Of a stretch of 64,000 nt of DNA, positions 27,070 to 36,316 are shown piece by piece; positions within the stretch are counted from its first letter, which is position 1, and every line of letters begins with the position of its first letter. A program made the position numbers and the translations under genes. The notes beneath the pieces were generated by a model, which did no database searches, was not told where the DNA came from, and worked only from the letters and a program-made list of their open reading frames with translations. Source of the stretch: Paracraurococcus lichenis. Its GTDB lineage: Bacteria; Pseudomonadota; Alphaproteobacteria; Acetobacterales; Acetobacteraceae. Where the stretch lies: positions 1 to 64,000 of the forward strand of contig NZ_JAUTWS010000013.1 of NCBI RefSeq assembly GCF_030657435.1, written 5' to 3'.

Positions 27070-27434
27070 GCCGCGGCGTAGAGCTCGATCACGTTGCCCT
27101 CCGGGTCCGCCACGCGCAGCACCCGCGGCGGCGCGCCCGAGGGGCCCGGCGCGTCCAGCACCGCGACGCGCGCTGTCAGCATGCGGCGGTGCCAGCGCTC
27201 GAGCTCGGCATCCTCGACTGGGAAGGCCAGCAGCGTGCCTGCCTCCGGCGCCCGGGCGCTGGGGAAGAGCGCGTCGCCGCGCGCCCGCAGCACCAGCTCC
27301 ACCCCGCCCAGCCGGTAGCGCAGCGCCTGGCCCGGCTCGGCCGGCGCGAGGCCGAGGATGCGGCCGAAGAACTCGCGTTGCCGGTGGGGGTCGCGGCAGG
27401 CGAGCTCCACCCGCGCCAGCGGGCCGGGGCTCAC
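27066..27434 (-). CDS. VOC (glyoxalase/bleomycin-resistance fold) protein
   Basis: 122 aa, one vicinal-oxygen-chelate module pair: LARVELACRDPHRQREFFGRILGLAP at the start and VLRVADPEGNVIELYAAA at the end. The metal-ligand Glu of VIEL is kept; the first His ligand position is Glu. Small enzymes of this fold act on glyoxals, aromatics or antibiotics; no substrate can be named. ATGA overlap with moaE and GTGA overlap with the next gene. Confidence 0.82.
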   Translation of the reverse strand: MSPGPLARVELACRDPHRQREFFGRILGLAPAEPGQALRYRLGGVELVLRARGDALFPSARAPEAGTLLAFPVEDAELERWHRRMLTARVAVLDAPGPSGAPPRVLRVADPEGNVIELYAAA

Positions 27435-27898
27435 CGGCGCCCATCCCAGCGGGCGGCGGCCAGGTCGTCCTCCGCCTTGGCCTCGACCCAGCGCTCCGCG
27501 CCGCCGGCGAACTCCTCGCGCTTCCAGAAGGGCGCGCGGGTCTTCAGCCAGTCGATCAGGAAGGCGCAGCTCTCGAGCGCCGCGGCGCGGTGGGCGGAGG
27601 CGGTCAGCACCAGCACGATCGGCGCCCCCGGCTCCAGCCTTCCGTGGCGGTGGATCACGGTGCAGCCCGAGAGCGGCCAGCGGGCGCAGGCTTCCTCGGC
27701 GATGCGGGCGATCGCCCGCTCGGTCATGCCGGGATAATGCTCCAGCACCAGGGCGGCGAGCCCGTCATCGGCGCGGCACAGCCCGACGAAGCTGGCGATG
27801 CCGCCGACATCGACGCGGCCGGCCGTCAGCGCCGCGCTCTCGGCGGCGAGGTCGAAGGGCTCCGCCTGCACGCTGACGCGCGGGACGACCCGGCTCAT
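27431..27898 (-). CDS. moaE: Molybdopterin synthase catalytic subunit MoaE
   Basis: 155 aa. Segments ASFVGLCRADDGLAALVLEHYPGMTERAIARI, VIHRHGRLEPGAPIVLVLTASAHRAAALESC and KTRAPFWKREE are diagnostic. MoaE transfers sulfur from the MoaD thiocarboxylate to precursor Z to make molybdopterin; the Lys in FWKRE is the catalytic one. It supports the molybdenum hydroxylase found elsewhere in this window. ATGA overlap with moaD. Confidence 0.93.
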   Translation of the reverse strand: MSRVVPRVSVQAEPFDLAAESAALTAGRVDVGGIASFVGLCRADDGLAALVLEHYPGMTERAIARIAEEACARWPLSGCTVIHRHGRLEPGAPIVLVLTASAHRAAALESCAFLIDWLKTRAPFWKREEFAGGAERWVEAKAEDDLAAARWDGRR

Positions 27899-28146
27899 CC
27901 GCCCGTCACCGGCGGGAAGAAGGCGATCTCGTCCCCGGCCGCGACCGGCGCGTCCGGCGTCGCGAATTCCTGGTTCACCGCGGCGCGGATCTGCCGCGCC
28001 TGGGCGAAGGCCGCGGCATGGCCGGGGCTCCGGCCGGCGAGCCAGGCGACGAGCCCGGCCACGTCGCGCACCTCCGGCGGCGGGGCGATCTCCTCCTCCG
28101 CCAGGCCCACCTTCTGCCGCACCCAGGCGAAGTACAGGACCCGCAT
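27895..28146 (-). CDS. moaD: Molybdopterin synthase sulfur carrier subunit MoaD
   Basis: 83 aa, ubiquitin-like beta-grasp. Begins MRVLYFAWVRQKVG and ends EIAFFPPVTGG; the terminal Gly-Gly is adenylated and thiocarboxylated before sulfur transfer to MoaE. Overlaps moaE by ATGA. Eight bases separate it from the lipoprotein gene upstream. Confidence 0.93.
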   Translation of the reverse strand: MRVLYFAWVRQKVGLAEEEIAPPPEVRDVAGLVAWLAGRSPGHAAAFAQARQIRAAVNQEFATPDAPVAAGDEIAFFPPVTGG

Positions 28147-28154
28147 GCCGGGGC

Positions 28155-28856
28155 TCACCGCGACGGGACGCTCTGCACCTGGCCGTTCGGCCCGATCAGC
28201 GTCGTCGTGTTGCCGTCGTTGATGGCGGTGCCGGTGCCGCCGCCCGGGGTGATGAAGCTCTGCACCCGGTCGGTGCCGCCGGTGGTGATGGCGGGGCCGT
28301 TCGGCGTGGTGATCACCCGGCCATCGGCGCGGGCCGGCGGCGGCGCGGTGGTGCCGGGCACCGGCGCGGCAGCGGTGGGCGGCGGGAAGCCCGGCTGCCG
28401 CAGCGGCGGCGGCGGCGGGGTGGAGGCGCCGCCGCGCAGGCCGGGCGGCAGGCCCGGATCGGTCGGCTGCCATTCCGAGCGCGGCGCGGGGCCGGAGGGG
28501 CGGTCGAGCTCGCCCTGGCGGTAGTTCGGGATGCCGCGCATGGCCGCATCCGGGTTGGCCAGGGTGGCGCGGGGTGCCTCCGGCACCGGCCAGACATCGC
28601 CGTCCTCCGGCCGCAGCGGGGCGAGGGGGGCGGCGGTGCCGGTGACCCGGGCGATGGTCGCGCTGTCCTGCGGCGGGATGGGGCGGCTGCGGCCCCAGGG
28701 CGCGCCCAGCGCGGCGCCGGCATCGGCCAGCCGGTCGGTGGCCCGGGCGCTGCTGTCGTCCAGCCAACCCGTCGTCCTGCTGTAGCTGCAGCCGCCGAGC
28801 AGCACCGCGGCCCCGAGCAGGGTCGCCTTCGCCGCGGTGACACCGATCCGTCGCAT
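28155..28856 (-). CDS. Putative lipoprotein, Pro/Gly-rich
   Basis: 233 aa. The N-terminus is a type II signal peptide with a lipobox (AAVLLGGC-SY), so the protein should be lipid-anchored. The remainder has low complexity, rich in Pro, Ala and Gly, with repeated TTPNGP/TPGGGTGT segments and an ending TTLIGPNGQVQSVPSR. No domain is recognised. It lies between pgsA and moaD on the same strand and is probably co-transcribed with them. Confidence 0.65.
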   Translation of the reverse strand: MRRIGVTAAKATLLGAAVLLGGCSYSRTTGWLDDSSARATDRLADAGAALGAPWGRSRPIPPQDSATIARVTGTAAPLAPLRPEDGDVWPVPEAPRATLANPDAAMRGIPNYRQGELDRPSGPAPRSEWQPTDPGLPPGLRGGASTPPPPPLRQPGFPPPTAAAPVPGTTAPPPARADGRVITTPNGPAITTGGTDRVQSFITPGGGTGTAINDGNTTTLIGPNGQVQSVPSR

Positions 28857-28918
28857 GACCAACTCCCGTCGCCCCGGCTGGGGCCATGATCCGAAGATGC
28901 GTCGCACGCCGCCGGCCC

Positions 28919-29554
28919 TCAAGGCCGCACCAGCGGTTCGGGCCGCCGTTCCGCCGGCGGCCCGGCAGGCTCGGCGGCGGCATGGTGGAGGCCGGCGATC
29001 AGGTAGTCGCGGCCCGTCACCAGCGTCAGCGCCGCGGCGGTCCAGAGCATCGCCTCCCCGATCAGGGAGACCGGCAGGAAGCCGAGATGCAGCGCCCCCG
29101 CCGCGGTGTCGCCGGCCAGAAGGGTGCCGAGCGCGCCCATCTGGAAGCCGGTCTTCCACTTGGCGAGGCGGGAGACCGGCAGGCCGATCCGGAGATCGGC
29201 GAGGTACTCGCGCAGGCCGCTGACCAGGATCTCCCGCAGCAGGATGACGATGGCGGGATAGAGGGTCCAGCCGGTCAGCCGGTCGTGCCCGGCCAGCACC
29301 ATGAGCGCGGCGCCGACCAGCAGCTTGTCGGCGATCGGGTCCAGCATGCGGCCGAAGCCGGAGACCAGCTTGCGCTGCCGGGCGATGCGGCCGTCGAAAT
29401 AGTCGGTGATGGCGGCGGCGGAGAAGACCAGGCAGGCCGCGGCATCGCCCCAGGGCGTGCGCAGCGCCACCAGCGCCACCAGAAGTGGGATGGCGGCGAT
29501 CCGCGAGAGGGTCAGGAGGTTCGGCAGGTCGGTCGGCATGCGCGGCGCAGTCAT
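28919..29554 (-). CDS. pgsA: CDP-diacylglycerol--glycerol-3-phosphate 3-phosphatidyltransferase
   Basis: 211 aa inner-membrane enzyme. The CDP-alcohol phosphotransferase signature DG-x2-AR-x8-G-x3-D-x3-D is intact in DYFDGRIARQRKLVSGFGRMLDPIADK, and N-terminal PNLLTLSRIAAIPLL is typical of PgsA. It makes phosphatidylglycerol phosphate from CDP-diacylglycerol. In many alphaproteobacteria pgsA follows uvrC and precedes moaD-moaE; here uvrC is about 4 kb away on the same strand. Confidence 0.92.
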   Translation of the reverse strand: MTAPRMPTDLPNLLTLSRIAAIPLLVALVALRTPWGDAAACLVFSAAAITDYFDGRIARQRKLVSGFGRMLDPIADKLLVGAALMVLAGHDRLTGWTLYPAIVILLREILVSGLREYLADLRIGLPVSRLAKWKTGFQMGALGTLLAGDTAAGALHLGFLPVSLIGEAMLWTAAALTLVTGRDYLIAGLHHAAAEPAGPPAERRPEPLVRP

Positions 29555-30349
29555 GGCCGAGGCGCCCGGCCGGGGCAAGCCTGGGGAGGGGAGGAGACGG
29601 ACGGGCGGCAGGGCCTGGCGGTGCGGGATGTGGTTTTCGGACAAAGTCCCCGGGGGCGATTGCGGCGGGATTGTGGCGGTCAGGGGCGGGCTGCGCCGGG
29701 CGGTGGGGCCGCGCGGGCTGAGCGCGGGCCTGCCTTCGGTACCTGGCTCGGGCGATCCGGTCGCGGCTGGCGGGTCGCGGCGCGCCGGTGGAGGAGGGCA
29801 TGTCGGCATGGGCAGGCCTCTCCGCAGCGGCGGGTGGCGGAGGCTAGTCCGGAATCCTGCTGTCTTCAAGAAAATAATCCTATATCTCCGTTCCGATTCC
29901 GGTCCTCTCCCGGCTAGGGCCAGGGCCAGGGCCAGGGCGGCGCGCCAAGCGCCCGGGCGCAGGTGCCGGGGCGCGCGATCTCCGGCGCAGGCCCTTGCGC
30001 GGTCGGCGGCCGGAGCCATCGGACGGCGGAGTCGGCAGGGCCCCGGGCGGATTGCCGCCGGGATGGGCATCGCTCCGCACGGTGCGGGCAGGGGCCTGAG
30101 GTCCCCGAACACCCGCGCCGCCGACCGGACCGGCCGCATGGCCTGCCGATCACCCGGGACGGCGCGGCGCATGTCCGGGGACGAACCTCCGGGCTCGACC
30201 CCGGCCGGGGGCGCCTGGCCGCATCACCGGTCGGCCGTGCCGCCGCCGTCCTTGCCGTGCTCCGCGCCCGCCGGCCTGGGCCGGGCCGCCTCCGGCCGGA
30301 ACCTGCCGCCGGGCGCTGCCGTTCACCCTCGATCAGCCACCAGGAATCC
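29555..30349. other. Long intergenic region
   Basis: About 795 bases between the divergent pgsA and epimerase genes. Open frames here are Arg/Gly/Ala-rich without motifs. It contains an AT-rich stretch (29861-29890, with AAGAAAATAATCCTATAT) suited to a promoter, and a short tandem repeat of AGGGCC (29916-29938, just under four copies). No RNA gene recognised. Confidence 0.5.
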
Positions 30350-31294
30350 ATGAGCGCGGGCACTGGCATCCTGCAGCGCGCCGGCGGGCCGAGGCCGGCG
30401 GGCCGCATCGGCGCGCCGGTCCATGTGGTCGGCGCGACCAGCCGGCCCGGGGCGGCGCTGTGCCGCGCCCTGGCCGCGGCGGGCGAGGCCTTCGTGCCGG
30501 TGCTGCGCGACCCGGCGCGCTGGCGGGCCCTCGACCTGGCCGGCGAGCCGCGGCTGGCCGACCTGCGCGGCGCCGAGGCCCTGCAGCGCGCCTTGCGGGA
30601 TGCCACGCATGTCGTCGCCTGCGTGCATGCCCAATGGACACCGGCGATCCTGGCCGCCGCGCCGCCGGCGGCGCGGCTCGTGCTGACCGGGTCCACGCGC
30701 CGCTTCTCCCGCTGGCCGGACGCGCATGGCGATGGCGTGCGGGCCGGCGAGGCGGCGCTGCTGGCCAGCGGCCGCCCCGGCATCATGCTGCACCCGACGA
30801 TGATCTACGGCACCGAAGGCGAGAACAACGTCCGGCGCCTCGCCGCGCTGCTGCGCCGCCTGCCGGTCGCGCCGCTGCCGGGCGGCGGGCGGGCGCTGGT
30901 GCAGCCGATCCATCAGGACGACGTGGCGCGCTGCTTCCTGGCCGCCCTGCGCCGCCCGGCGGACACGCCGGAGGCGCTGGTGATCGCCGGGCCCACGCCG
31001 CTGGCCTACCGGGATTTCCTCGTGGCCGTGGCGCGCGCCGCCGGGCTGCGGGTGCCGGCGGTGCTGCCCGTCCCTGCCGGCCCGCTGCGCCTGCTGGCGC
31101 CCCTCACGCGCCTGCTGCCCGGCATGCCGCGGATCGAGGCCGACGAGATCCGCCGCCTGACGGAGGATAAGGCCTTCGATATCGGGCCGATGCGGGCGCG
31201 GCTGGGCGTGGAGCCCATGCCGCTGGCCGAGGGGCTGGCGCGGACCTTCGGGCAGGGGCTGGCTGCGGCGCCGGCCCGGGACGGCGCGGCATGA
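30350..31294 (+). CDS. NAD(P)-binding epimerase/atypical SDR protein
   Basis: 314 aa Rossmann-fold protein. VHVVGATSRPGAALCRALAAAGEAFVPVLRD is a GxxxxxG nucleotide-binding start; RLVLTGSTRRFSRWPD, a HPTMIYG segment (the usual place of the P-x-x-Y-G motif) and VQPIHQDDVARCFLAAL follow, as in NAD-dependent epimerase/dehydratase and complex I NDUFA9-like relatives. The C-terminal 70 residues are substrate-binding. Substrate unknown. Followed by an amidase on the same strand after about 200 bases. Confidence 0.78.
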   Translation: MSAGTGILQRAGGPRPAGRIGAPVHVVGATSRPGAALCRALAAAGEAFVPVLRDPARWRALDLAGEPRLADLRGAEALQRALRDATHVVACVHAQWTPAILAAAPPAARLVLTGSTRRFSRWPDAHGDGVRAGEAALLASGRPGIMLHPTMIYGTEGENNVRRLAALLRRLPVAPLPGGGRALVQPIHQDDVARCFLAALRRPADTPEALVIAGPTPLAYRDFLVAVARAAGLRVPAVLPVPAGPLRLLAPLTRLLPGMPRIEADEIRRLTEDKAFDIGPMRARLGVEPMPLAEGLARTFGQGLAAAPARDGAA

Positions 31295-31496
31295 GCCGCC
31301 CAGGGGGCGGCGAGGCGCAGGGCGTCCCGGGGAGCGGCTGCAGGCGGGTGCCGCGCGGCTGCGCCATGCGGGCGCCCGTCCGCCCGGCCGCCACTGCGCC
31401 GTCCTTCCGGCCCGGCCCGGGGGACGCGCCGCCGGCGCTTGACACCCCGGCGCGACCGCCGAAGCTGGCGCCCAAGGCAGGCAGGGGCGGCGGGTG

Positions 31497-32915
31497 ATGG
31501 ACAGGGACGAGATCGGCTGGCTCGGCGTCGCGGAACTCGGCGCGCTCTACCGCGCGCGGCAACTCTCCCCGGTCGAGGTCGTGCAGGCCATCCTGGCGCG
31601 GATCGAGCGCATCGACCCGCAGATGAACGCCATGATGCGCGTGACGCCGGAACATGCGCTGGCCGCCGCCCGCCGCTCCGAGGCGGTGTTCCGGGAGGGC
31701 GGCACGCCGCGGCTGCTGGAGGGCATCCCCGTCACCATCAAGGACCTGCAGCCAACCAAGGGCGTGCAGACCGACTACGCCTCCGCGGTCATGCAGGGCA
31801 CGATCCCGGATGCCGACGCGCCGGTGGTCACCCGGCTGCTCGAGGCCGGCGGCATGATGCTGGGCAAGACCACCTCGGCCGCGGAATGGGGCTGGAAGGG
31901 CGTCAGCCAGGCGCCGATCTCCGGCATCACCCACAATCCCTGGGGGCGGGGGCTGAATGCCGGGGCCTCCTCCTCGGGCGCGGGCGTCGCCGCGGCCTGC
32001 GGCTACGGGCCGCTGCACCAGGGCGGCGACGGCGCGGGCTCGGTCCGCATGCCCGCGCATTTCTCCGGCGTCTACGGGTTGAAGCCGACCTATGGCCGGG
32101 TGCCGAACTGGCCGATGTCGAACAACGACCTCGCCACCCATATCGGCCCGCTGACCCGCAGCGTGGCGGATGCCGCCGTCATGCTGCAGGCGATCGCCGG
32201 GCCGCACCCCGCGGACTTCACCTCGCTCGAGGCGCCGCCGCAGGACTATGCCGCACGGCTCGGGGCGGCGAGCATGAAGGGCAAGCGGATCGCCTATACC
32301 CGCGACCTCGGCCATGCCCGCGTCGACCCGGAGGTGGCGGAGCTGGTCGAGAAGGCCGTCACCGCCTTCGAGGCGATGGGCGCGCATGTCGAGGAGGTGA
32401 CGCCCGCCTGGGGGAAGCTGGGGCCCGAGCTGGTCCGCTTCTTCTGGCCGGCCACCTTCACCGCGCGGCTGCGCTACCTGCCGGAATTCGAGAGCCGGAT
32501 GGATCCCGGCTTCGTCGCGATGATCAGGTCGGCCGCCGACTGGACCGTGCCGCAGTTCATGCAGATGCGCGAGCGCCGCTTCGCCTATATCGAGGCGATC
32601 CACGCCTTCATGCAGGACTGGGACTTCCTGCTCTCGCCCGCGGTCAGCGTCGCCGCCTTCCCGGCCGACCGGCTGCAGCCGGAACACTGGCCGCAGCACC
32701 CCTGGGACTGGCTGATGTGGGCGGAGTTCTCCTACCCCTTCAATTGGTCGGGCAGCCCGGCGGCAAGCGTTCCCTGCGGCTTCACCCCGGCCGGCCTGCC
32801 GGTCGGGCTGCAGATCGTCGGGCGGCGCTTCGACGACCTCGGCGTGCTGCAGGCGAGCGCGGCCTTCGAGGCGGCGCGGCCCTGGGCGCAGCACCTGCCG
32901 CCGGTGGCGGGGTAG
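31497..32915 (+). CDS. Amidase (amidase-signature family)
   Basis: 472 aa. The Ser-cisSer-Lys triad is visible: Lys in VTIKDLQPTKG, the cis-Ser in GASSSGAGVAA and the nucleophile Ser in DGAGSVRMPA; the usual final segment GLPVGLQIVGRRFDD is present. Members hydrolyse amides such as indole-acetamide or acylamides, or act in GatCAB, but a GatA role is unlikely without gatB or gatC. Start at ATG 31497; a GTG one codon earlier is in frame. Substrate unknown. Confidence 0.86.
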   Translation: MDRDEIGWLGVAELGALYRARQLSPVEVVQAILARIERIDPQMNAMMRVTPEHALAAARRSEAVFREGGTPRLLEGIPVTIKDLQPTKGVQTDYASAVMQGTIPDADAPVVTRLLEAGGMMLGKTTSAAEWGWKGVSQAPISGITHNPWGRGLNAGASSSGAGVAAACGYGPLHQGGDGAGSVRMPAHFSGVYGLKPTYGRVPNWPMSNNDLATHIGPLTRSVADAAVMLQAIAGPHPADFTSLEAPPQDYAARLGAASMKGKRIAYTRDLGHARVDPEVAELVEKAVTAFEAMGAHVEEVTPAWGKLGPELVRFFWPATFTARLRYLPEFESRMDPGFVAMIRSAADWTVPQFMQMRERRFAYIEAIHAFMQDWDFLLSPAVSVAAFPADRLQPEHWPQHPWDWLMWAEFSYPFNWSGSPAASVPCGFTPAGLPVGLQIVGRRFDDLGVLQASAAFEAARPWAQHLPPVAG

Positions 32916-32928
32916 GGGGCGCGGCCGA

Positions 32929-32944
32929 GGCCGGGTGCCCGGCC
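32929..32944 (+). terminator. Hairpin after the amidase gene
   Basis: GGCCGGG-TG-CCCGGCC, a 7-bp perfect inverted repeat 13 bases after the amidase stop. No T-run follows, so termination is only likely, not certain. Confidence 0.4.
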
Positions 32945-33029
32945 GGAGGTTCGGTGGGCGCGGAGTGACGTCCTCGCGGCGCATGCCGCCCGATATCCGC
33001 GCCGCCACGGCCGGATCGGCTTCGCGCCC

Positions 33030-33593
33030 TCAGGCCGCTTCGCGGCGAGCACGCTGCTCTGTCTCGACGGACCGCAGGAAGCACCGGATGTCCGAGTGGG
33101 ATCGCAGCCGATAGGTCCGCTTGGACGTCGCCGCGGCGACGAGCCTGCGGTACCGCGGGGTCAGCCTCCTATGGCAGGGCCAGACGACGCGGTAGGAACT
33201 GAGCGAGCTTGCCCAGACCGGCGCGTCCTGCGGCCAGCCGCCCGGTGTCCTGAAGAGTCCCTGGGCCAGTCGCTTCGTCACGCCCCAATAATGCAGGGCG
33301 ACGGGCAGATCGATATGCACGAGCGTGTCGGCGGCCTCGAAGCGCTTCCAGGCCAGCGCGATGTCGTCGAAGCCATCGATGATCCAGGCGTCCCTGCCGA
33401 GGATGTCGTCGTGGAGCCGTTCGTAGGCATCGCGGGACAGCCTGCCGCCATCCGCCGCATCGGCGCGGAAGCGACCGTCGCGGAATTGGATGACGTCGGT
33501 CACGAAGAGCGGCAGGCCGGTGATCTCTGCCAGGCGTCGCGCGAGCGTCGACTTGCCGCCCCCGGCATTCCCGAATACGGCAACCTTTCGCAT
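33030..33593 (-). CDS. Adenylate-kinase-like P-loop protein (FlaR/topology-modulation type)
   Basis: 187 aa. The P-loop GNAGGGKST opens the protein (MRKVAVFGNAGGGKSTLARRL), then LPLFVTDVIQF, WIIDGFDDIALAWKRFEAADTLVHIDLP and an R-rich C-terminal half (TKRLAQGLFRT, SKRTYRLRSHSDI). This matches the group annotated as topology-modulation or adenylate-kinase-like proteins, small nucleotide kinases of unclear substrate. It lies between uvrC and the amidase; codon use is slightly less GC-extreme than its neighbours. Confidence 0.72.
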   Translation of the reverse strand: MRKVAVFGNAGGGKSTLARRLAEITGLPLFVTDVIQFRDGRFRADAADGGRLSRDAYERLHDDILGRDAWIIDGFDDIALAWKRFEAADTLVHIDLPVALHYWGVTKRLAQGLFRTPGGWPQDAPVWASSLSSYRVVWPCHRRLTPRYRRLVAAATSKRTYRLRSHSDIRCFLRSVETEQRARREAA

Positions 33594-33754
33594 GGGCAAC
33601 ACGCTGCGCCTTTGCCCCCGTGACCGAGCCACCGGTTCGGTCGCAAGCATAGTACGGATTGCGTTCGCGGCGCTGGTCCGGACGACCGCCCTGGGTCGAG
33701 CAACTGCCGGGGAGGCTGCGCCTGACGGGACCACGACGCCACATCCCGATCCTG

Positions 33755-35638
33755 CTACCCGTCCGTCGTGCCGGGATGGAAATGCCCGTAGATCTTGCGC
33801 GCGACGCTCGGCCCGATGCCTGGCGCGTTCTCCAGGTCGGAGAGCGCCGCGTTGCGCACCCCGCGCGCGCTGCCGAAGTGGTTGAGCAGTTTCCGTTTCA
33901 GCGCGCTGCCGACGCCCGGGATCTCGTCCAGCTCGCTCTTCACCAGCGACTTCGAGCGCCCCGCGCGGTGGGTGGTGATGGCGAAGCGGTGCGCCTCGTC
34001 CCGCAGCCGCTGCAGGTAGTAGAGCACGGGGTCGCGCGGCGGGAGCTGGAAGGCCGGGCGCTCGTGCTGGTGGAACCACTCCCGCCCGGCATCGCGGTCC
34101 GGCCCCTTGGCGATCGCCACCAGCGGCACGTCGTGCACGCCCAACTGCGAGAAGACCTCCCGCGCCGCGTTGAGCTGGCCGAGGCCGCCATCGATCAGCA
34201 CCAGGTCGGGCCAGGTGCCGGATTCGCGCTCCGGGTCCTCCTTCAGGGCGCGGCCGAAGCGGCGCTCGAAGACCTCCCGCATCATACCGAAATCGTCGCC
34301 GGGCCTGACATCCGACTTGATGGAGAATTTGCGGTAGGCCTGCTTCAGGAAGCCCGAGGGGCCGGCCGCGACCATGACGCCATAGGCATTGCTGCCCTGG
34401 ATGTGGCTGTTGTCGTAGATCTCGATCCGCTCGGGCGTCGAGGAGAGGTCGAAGACCCGCGCCACGCCCTGCAGCAGCGCCTCCTGCGCCGTGCCCTCGG
34501 CGAGCTTGCGCTCCAGCGCCTCCCGCGCATTCGTCTCGGCATGTTCCACGGCGGCGCGCTTGTCGCCGCGCTGCGGCCGGTGCAGCTCGACCTTGCGCCC
34601 GGCCTTAATCGTCAGGGCCTCGGCGATCAGCGCCTGCTCGGGCGGCGCGTGGCTGAGCAGCACCAGCGGCGGCGGCGGCAGGTCGTCATAGAGCTGGGCG
34701 AGGAAGGCGCCCATCACCTCCTCCGGCCCCTGCTCCCCCTTGGAGAGGAAGAAGGGGCGGTTGCCGTTGTTGCGGCCGCCCCGGAAGAAGAAGACCTGCA
34801 CGCAGGTCTGCCCCGCCGCCTGGTGCAGCGCGACGACATCGGCATCGCCGATGCCCTCCATGTTGATGCGGTCGCGCCCCTGCACATGGGTCAGGCCGCG
34901 GATGCGGTCGCGGATGGCGGCCGCGCGCTCGAACTCCAGCGCCTCGGCGGCCTGCTCCATCTCCTTGGCCAGTTCCTTCTGGATGCTGGGCGTCTCGCCG
35001 GAGAGGAACTGCTTCGCCTGGTGGACCAGCCCGGCATAGTCCTCCCGGCCGATGCGGTCGACGCAGGGGGCGGAGCAGCGGCGGATCTGATACAGGAGGC
35101 AGGGCCGGTCGCGGCTCTCGAACACCGTGTCGCGGCAGGAGCGCAGCAGGAAGACCCGCTGCAGCGCGGTCAGCGTCTGGTTCACCGACCAGGCCGAGGC
35201 GAAGGGGCCCCAGTAGCTCGCGCCCTTGCGCCGCTCGCCCCGGTGCTTGGTGATCTGCGGATAGGGGTGGTCCTCGGTCAGGACCAGCCAGGGATAGGAC
35301 TTGTCGTCGCGGAGGACGATGTTGTAGCGCGGCCGCAGCCGCTTGATCAGGTTGGCCTCGAGCAGCAGCGCCTCGGCCTCGGAGGCCGTGGTGATGACCT
35401 CGAGGCTGCGCGTCTCGTGCACCATGCGGCGCAGCCGCTCGGGCAGGCGGGCGATCTGGGCATAGGTCGCCACGCGCTTCTTCAGCGCCCGCGCCTTGCC
35501 GACATAGAGCGCATCCCCCTTGGCATCGAGCATGCGGTAGACGCCGGGCGAGAGCGGCAGGGTGGCGAGGGCGGTCTCGATGACCCGGACCCCCTCCATG
35601 ACGGGGGCCTCGGCCTCTCCGGTCTCGGCTTGGCTCAT
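33755..35638 (-). CDS. uvrC: Excinuclease ABC subunit C
   Basis: 627 aa. GIY-YIG nuclease domain near residues 28-105 ([27 protein letters not shown]), the Cys-rich region (SCRDTVF, RRCSAPC), the UVR motif ([26 protein letters not shown]), the RNase H-like second nuclease domain ([31 protein letters not shown]) and terminal helix-hairpin-helix repeats ([35 protein letters not shown]). Makes both incisions in nucleotide-excision repair with UvrA and UvrB; uvrB is also in this window. Confidence 0.95.
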   Translation of the reverse strand: MSQAETGEAEAPVMEGVRVIETALATLPLSPGVYRMLDAKGDALYVGKARALKKRVATYAQIARLPERLRRMVHETRSLEVITTASEAEALLLEANLIKRLRPRYNIVLRDDKSYPWLVLTEDHPYPQITKHRGERRKGASYWGPFASAWSVNQTLTALQRVFLLRSCRDTVFESRDRPCLLYQIRRCSAPCVDRIGREDYAGLVHQAKQFLSGETPSIQKELAKEMEQAAEALEFERAAAIRDRIRGLTHVQGRDRINMEGIGDADVVALHQAAGQTCVQVFFFRGGRNNGNRPFFLSKGEQGPEEVMGAFLAQLYDDLPPPPLVLLSHAPPEQALIAEALTIKAGRKVELHRPQRGDKRAAVEHAETNAREALERKLAEGTAQEALLQGVARVFDLSSTPERIEIYDNSHIQGSNAYGVMVAAGPSGFLKQAYRKFSIKSDVRPGDDFGMMREVFERRFGRALKEDPERESGTWPDLVLIDGGLGQLNAAREVFSQLGVHDVPLVAIAKGPDRDAGREWFHQHERPAFQLPPRDPVLYYLQRLRDEAHRFAITTHRAGRSKSLVKSELDEIPGVGSALKRKLLNHFGSARGVRNAALSDLENAPGIGPSVARKIYGHFHPGTTDG

Positions 35639-35920
35639 GCGCCCCGATTAGGGCGGCGCGGCTGGCCGCGGCAAGCCGCGGTTCTCCACGGCGACTGTGG
35701 ATAACCCTGTGGACGCAAAGCCGTGAGTCCCGTGCAAAGCCGCGTCACAGGCCGGTCACATGACAATGCCCAGGATTTCGGCACTTTCCTAAGATGCTGA
35801 TGGAAAACGGTTTCCTGGGATACCCCGGATTCGGAATAGGTCAACTGTAACATTGTCTCGCGCCTGATGTCGTTGATCTTGTTTTCGCGAGCGCGGTGGA
35901 CAGTTTTCACGTGGGAAGCA

Positions 35921-36316
35921 TCAACCGCCGCGCATGCGCTCCACCACCACCCCGACCGAGGCGGCGTCGGGGAAGGCATCCGGCTTCTCCACCATGACGC
36001 GGGCGCGCTGCACGCGGGGGTCGGCGAGGGCGGCGGCGGCGATCCGCTCGGCCAGGGTCTCGACCAGCAGGGTATGGCCGGCGGCGACGACGGCCCGCGC
36101 CGCCTTCACGACGGCGGCATAGTCCACCACCCGCCCGAAATCATCCACCCCGACCGAGGCGGGGGCGGCATCGTCCTCCACCGCCAGCTCGATCCCGATG
36201 ACGACGCGCTGCGGCGCCGCCTTCTCGTGCGGGTGGATGCCGAGCCGGGCCTGCAGCGTCAGGCCACGGACGAAGACCAGCCTGAGCCGCCGCCCGGCAT
36301 CCGGGGCGAAGCTCAC
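35921..36316 (-). CDS. folB: Dihydroneopterin aldolase
   Basis: 131 aa from a GTG overlapping the upstream reductase stop (GTGA). The LVFVRGLTLQARLGIHPHEKAAPQRVVIGIEL start and the VDYAAVVKAARAVVAAGHTLLVETLAERIAAAAL segment are those of FolB, including the catalytic Glu/Lys region (VMVEKPDAFPDAASVGV). It converts 7,8-dihydroneopterin to 6-hydroxymethyl-dihydropterin in folate synthesis. About 280 bases of uvrC leader follow its stop. Confidence 0.9.
   Translation of the reverse strand: MSFAPDAGRRLRLVFVRGLTLQARLGIHPHEKAAPQRVVIGIELAVEDDAAPASVGVDDFGRVVDYAAVVKAARAVVAAGHTLLVETLAERIAAAALADPRVQRARVMVEKPDAFPDAASVGVVVERMRGG

Noticed and set aside
29916..29938. AGGGCC tandem repeat as a regulatory array
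   Set aside because: Just under four copies of a GC hexamer in a GC-rich spacer; too short and too close to background composition to call.
31497..32915. Calling the amidase gatA
   Set aside because: No gatB or gatC nearby and sequence fits general amidases equally well.
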